Positions 62,520-64,000 of a stretch of 64,000 nt of DNA are shown here, one piece after another. The stretch is taken from positions 2,063,562-2,127,561 of the forward strand of contig NZ_OY763421.1 of NCBI RefSeq assembly GCF_963667555.1, read 5' to 3'. The translations under genes and the position numbers were made by a program. This stretch comes from an uncultured Methanolobus sp. Lineage in GTDB: Archaea > Halobacteriota > Methanosarcinia > Methanosarcinales > Methanosarcinaceae. The stretch's first letter is position 1. Every line of letters starts with the position of its first letter. The notes beneath the pieces are model-generated. The model did not search any database. It was not told the origin of the DNA and worked only from the letters and a program-made list of their open reading frames with translations.

Positions 62520-63653
62520 ATGAAATATACATTTCAGGACTCTACCGAATTACCTTTACAACGAGATTTTATCCAGGACCTTAACAATTTCATAGAAATG
62601 GCAAAGAAGGTCCTGCCACTTGAAAATTCTGCAATTGAGCTCAGCGAGGAAGAAACTGAAGAGATATCCTCTCTTGAAGCAAGGATCAGGGAAATAGAGA
62701 CATTCAGCAAGGATGTCCAGCAATATGTTGACGAGCGTTCAAAAGGCGCAGAGGATAAGGAGATCCTTGAGTGCAGAAACTCAATAATTGATGCATGTGT
62801 TGAGACCGCAGACAAAGGGCTCAAGGAACTTAACCTGAAGCTTGAACAGATCAAGAGACAATCTGAAAGCGGCATCTACAAGATAGAGATGGACCTGCTG
62901 AACAATCTCAACCCTCTTTTTGAATCCGGCATCTACGGAGCGAATAAAGCATTCTCAGTATCCTCAAAGGAAGGAACTCTCAAAGGTACACTGAAAGCAT
63001 CTTTTGAGGGAATGGAATATTCCTGTGATCTTGCTTATACTCATGATATCCTTTCTATCAGAATGGTTTCTGGAGAATTATTCCTGCCAACATGGACAAA
63101 GGCCGGCATATTTTCCAAAGAGAATAAAGTGAAAATGATCGATGTTTCTGATTACACTATCACTTCGATGAGCTTTGATGGTGGCAAACACGTAGACCTG
63201 AGCTTTGTCAACAAGAAAGGCGACCAGAAATTCAAGATCGTTTCCGATAATGACACGTACCAGATATACCAGGGTGAGTTTGAGATAACTGGCGACGAAA
63301 AACTGTTGCAGTCATTAAGCATCGACAACATTGCAGGTGTTGTGGATGAGGCTAAAAAATACATGGAACTTAACATAAAGTACCAGAAATTAACTCACAT
63401 CCTTCTTGATGGCCAGGATGCGGTCCGTAACAATGAGGTATTTGACTGCCTGAAGCTCATTGCCGAGCAGTACGGCGACATTGTCAGGGAATCTCTGGAT
63501 AAAGGTTACGTCAAGAATGAGATCACCATCAAGATCGAAGCCGAGGACGGAACCAGAACCGAGAAATACATCACCAAGGAAGAGGCGTTCGACCAGCTTG
63601 CAGAACTTGGAAGCGAAGGTCTGGAACTTGCCAGCATCCTTGGCGTGGATTAA
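62520..63653 (+). CDS. Conserved coiled-coil protein of unknown function
   Basis: A 377-residue soluble protein. Residues about 35-130 form a long coiled coil (EISSLEARIREIETFSKDVQ), followed by a beta-rich core (KGTLKASFEGMEYSCDLAYT; HVDLSFVNKKGDQKFKIVSD) and a helical C-terminal third (YMELNIKYQKLTHILLDGQD), with the acidic tract EITIKIEAEDGTRTEKYI. No catalytic motif. I do not recognise a named family, though the length and style match conserved methanogen hypotheticals. ATG at 62520 has GGGGATTAGG just upstream; the frame start at 62460 lacks one. Confidence 0.7.
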   Translation: MKYTFQDSTELPLQRDFIQDLNNFIEMAKKVLPLENSAIELSEEETEEISSLEARIREIETFSKDVQQYVDERSKGAEDKEILECRNSIIDACVETADKGLKELNLKLEQIKRQSESGIYKIEMDLLNNLNPLFESGIYGANKAFSVSSKEGTLKGTLKASFEGMEYSCDLAYTHDILSIRMVSGELFLPTWTKAGIFSKENKVKMIDVSDYTITSMSFDGGKHVDLSFVNKKGDQKFKIVSDNDTYQIYQGEFEITGDEKLLQSLSIDNIAGVVDEAKKYMELNIKYQKLTHILLDGQDAVRNNEVFDCLKLIAEQYGDIVRESLDKGYVKNEITIKIEAEDGTRTEKYITKEEAFDQLAELGSEGLELASILGVD

Positions 63654-63755
63654 TGCAGCAAACGCTGCAACCTTTTTTTACTTTTAATTCCATATTTAAT
63701 TACGCTTAAATGACGGTTTAAGCAAATCATAATTACCAATTAATGAGGGATACTT

Positions 63756-64000
63756 TTGGAACGTTCAGTAGCTGATATCAGGGAGAAATTAGAGAGGAAA
63801 GAAGCTGTTGTAATGACAGCTCAGGAGATATCCGAACTTGTGGACAAAGGAGAAGATGTCTCCAAGATGGATGTGGATGTTGTCACAACCGCAACAAGAG
63901 CCATAATGAGCGGAACTTATGCTGTCCTGTCCTTCCCGGTTAACTCCCCTGTATGCTTCAAGAGAGCTTCAAAAGTGCTCCTGAACGGCGTTCCTGCTCA
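63756..64000 (+). CDS. DUF39/HcyBio family protein, N-terminal part (probably methanogenesis marker 16)
   Basis: Only the first 81 codons lie in the window; the right edge cuts the gene. It starts with TTG at 63756, with GAGGGA at 63745-63750 as ribosome-binding site. The tract SVADIREKLERKEAVVMTAQ is followed by MDVDVVTTATRAIMSGTYAV, then FPVNSPVCFKRASKVLLNGV and PA, which resemble methanogen DUF39 proteins. One branch makes homocysteine from aspartate semialdehyde; the other is methanogenesis marker 16, which I favour from the SGTYAVLSFPV and LNGVPA tracts. The cluster-binding C-terminus is not visible, so the branch is uncertain. Confidence 0.7.
   Translation, partial: MERSVADIREKLERKEAVVMTAQEISELVDKGEDVSKMDVDVVTTATRAIMSGTYAVLSFPVNSPVCFKRASKVLLNGVPA

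Overview
The window is chromosomal DNA of a methanogenic archaeon, most likely a methylotrophic member of the Methanosarcinaceae (Methanolobus/Methanococcoides-like; the genus is my inference). The diagnosis rests on a complete mtrEDCBAFGH operon for the Na+-pumping methyl-H4MPT:coenzyme M methyltransferase, on cofE for coenzyme F420, on Methanosarcina-type S-layer duplication domains, on archaeal information-processing genes (radB, RFC small subunit, SRP19, Sec61beta, SecD/SecF, GAN/RecJ, Thg1, TyrS, Elp3), and on several families known mainly from methanogens (DUF1699, DUF1894-like, NrpR, a DUF39/marker-16-like protein). No tRNA, rRNA or CRISPR array was seen.

Layout. 1-6.6 kb: the left edge cuts a multi-PAS sensor histidine kinase; then a bactofilin-like gene, a small A+T-rich membrane-protein gene that looks like an insertion bounded by 12-bp direct repeats, and an NrtABC/TauABC-type ABC importer divergent from an XRE-type regulator. 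6.6-16 kb: a large PKD + S-layer-domain surface protein, thiL, a DUF4349 lipoprotein and a redoxin-nrdD-nrdG operon for anaerobic dNTP synthesis. 16-21 kb: radB, a TrmI-type tRNA methyltransferase and an HD phosphohydrolase lie between two related non-coding repeats; one is an intact MITE-like element with 19-bp terminal inverted repeats. 21-27 kb: mtnA-like isomerase, sec61beta, srp19, small conserved proteins, a universal stress protein, a TIM-barrel epimerase and a U32-family protein coupled to a Cys-containing partner.

27-40 kb: the mtr operon with a 255-bp leader and a stop-codon-spanning terminator, then purM-lysC, an acidic S-layer-related protein, apgM, hsp20, cofE and dCMP deaminase. 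40-49 kb: secF-secD-rfcS-elp3, a wHTH regulator, a ParA/MinD ATPase, a membrane protein and DUF1699 behind a perfect 20-bp palindrome. 49-58 kb: YjbQ, an Hjc-like nuclease, GAN/RecJ, a HTH-less NrpR protein, cupin phosphoglucose isomerase, an RNase H-like exonuclease with uvrC, mdh, a PRC-barrel protein and thg1. 58-64 kb: an AAA ATPase + STAND-like TPR protein pair (the best candidate for an undescribed system), tyrS, a coiled-coil protein, and the start of a DUF39 family gene cut by the right edge.

Two genes, radB and the membrane protein at 20390-21046, each sit beside one of the repeats. Both have a strong GAGGTG ribosome-binding site but no ATG, GTG or TTG at the expected start (ATA and ACG instead).
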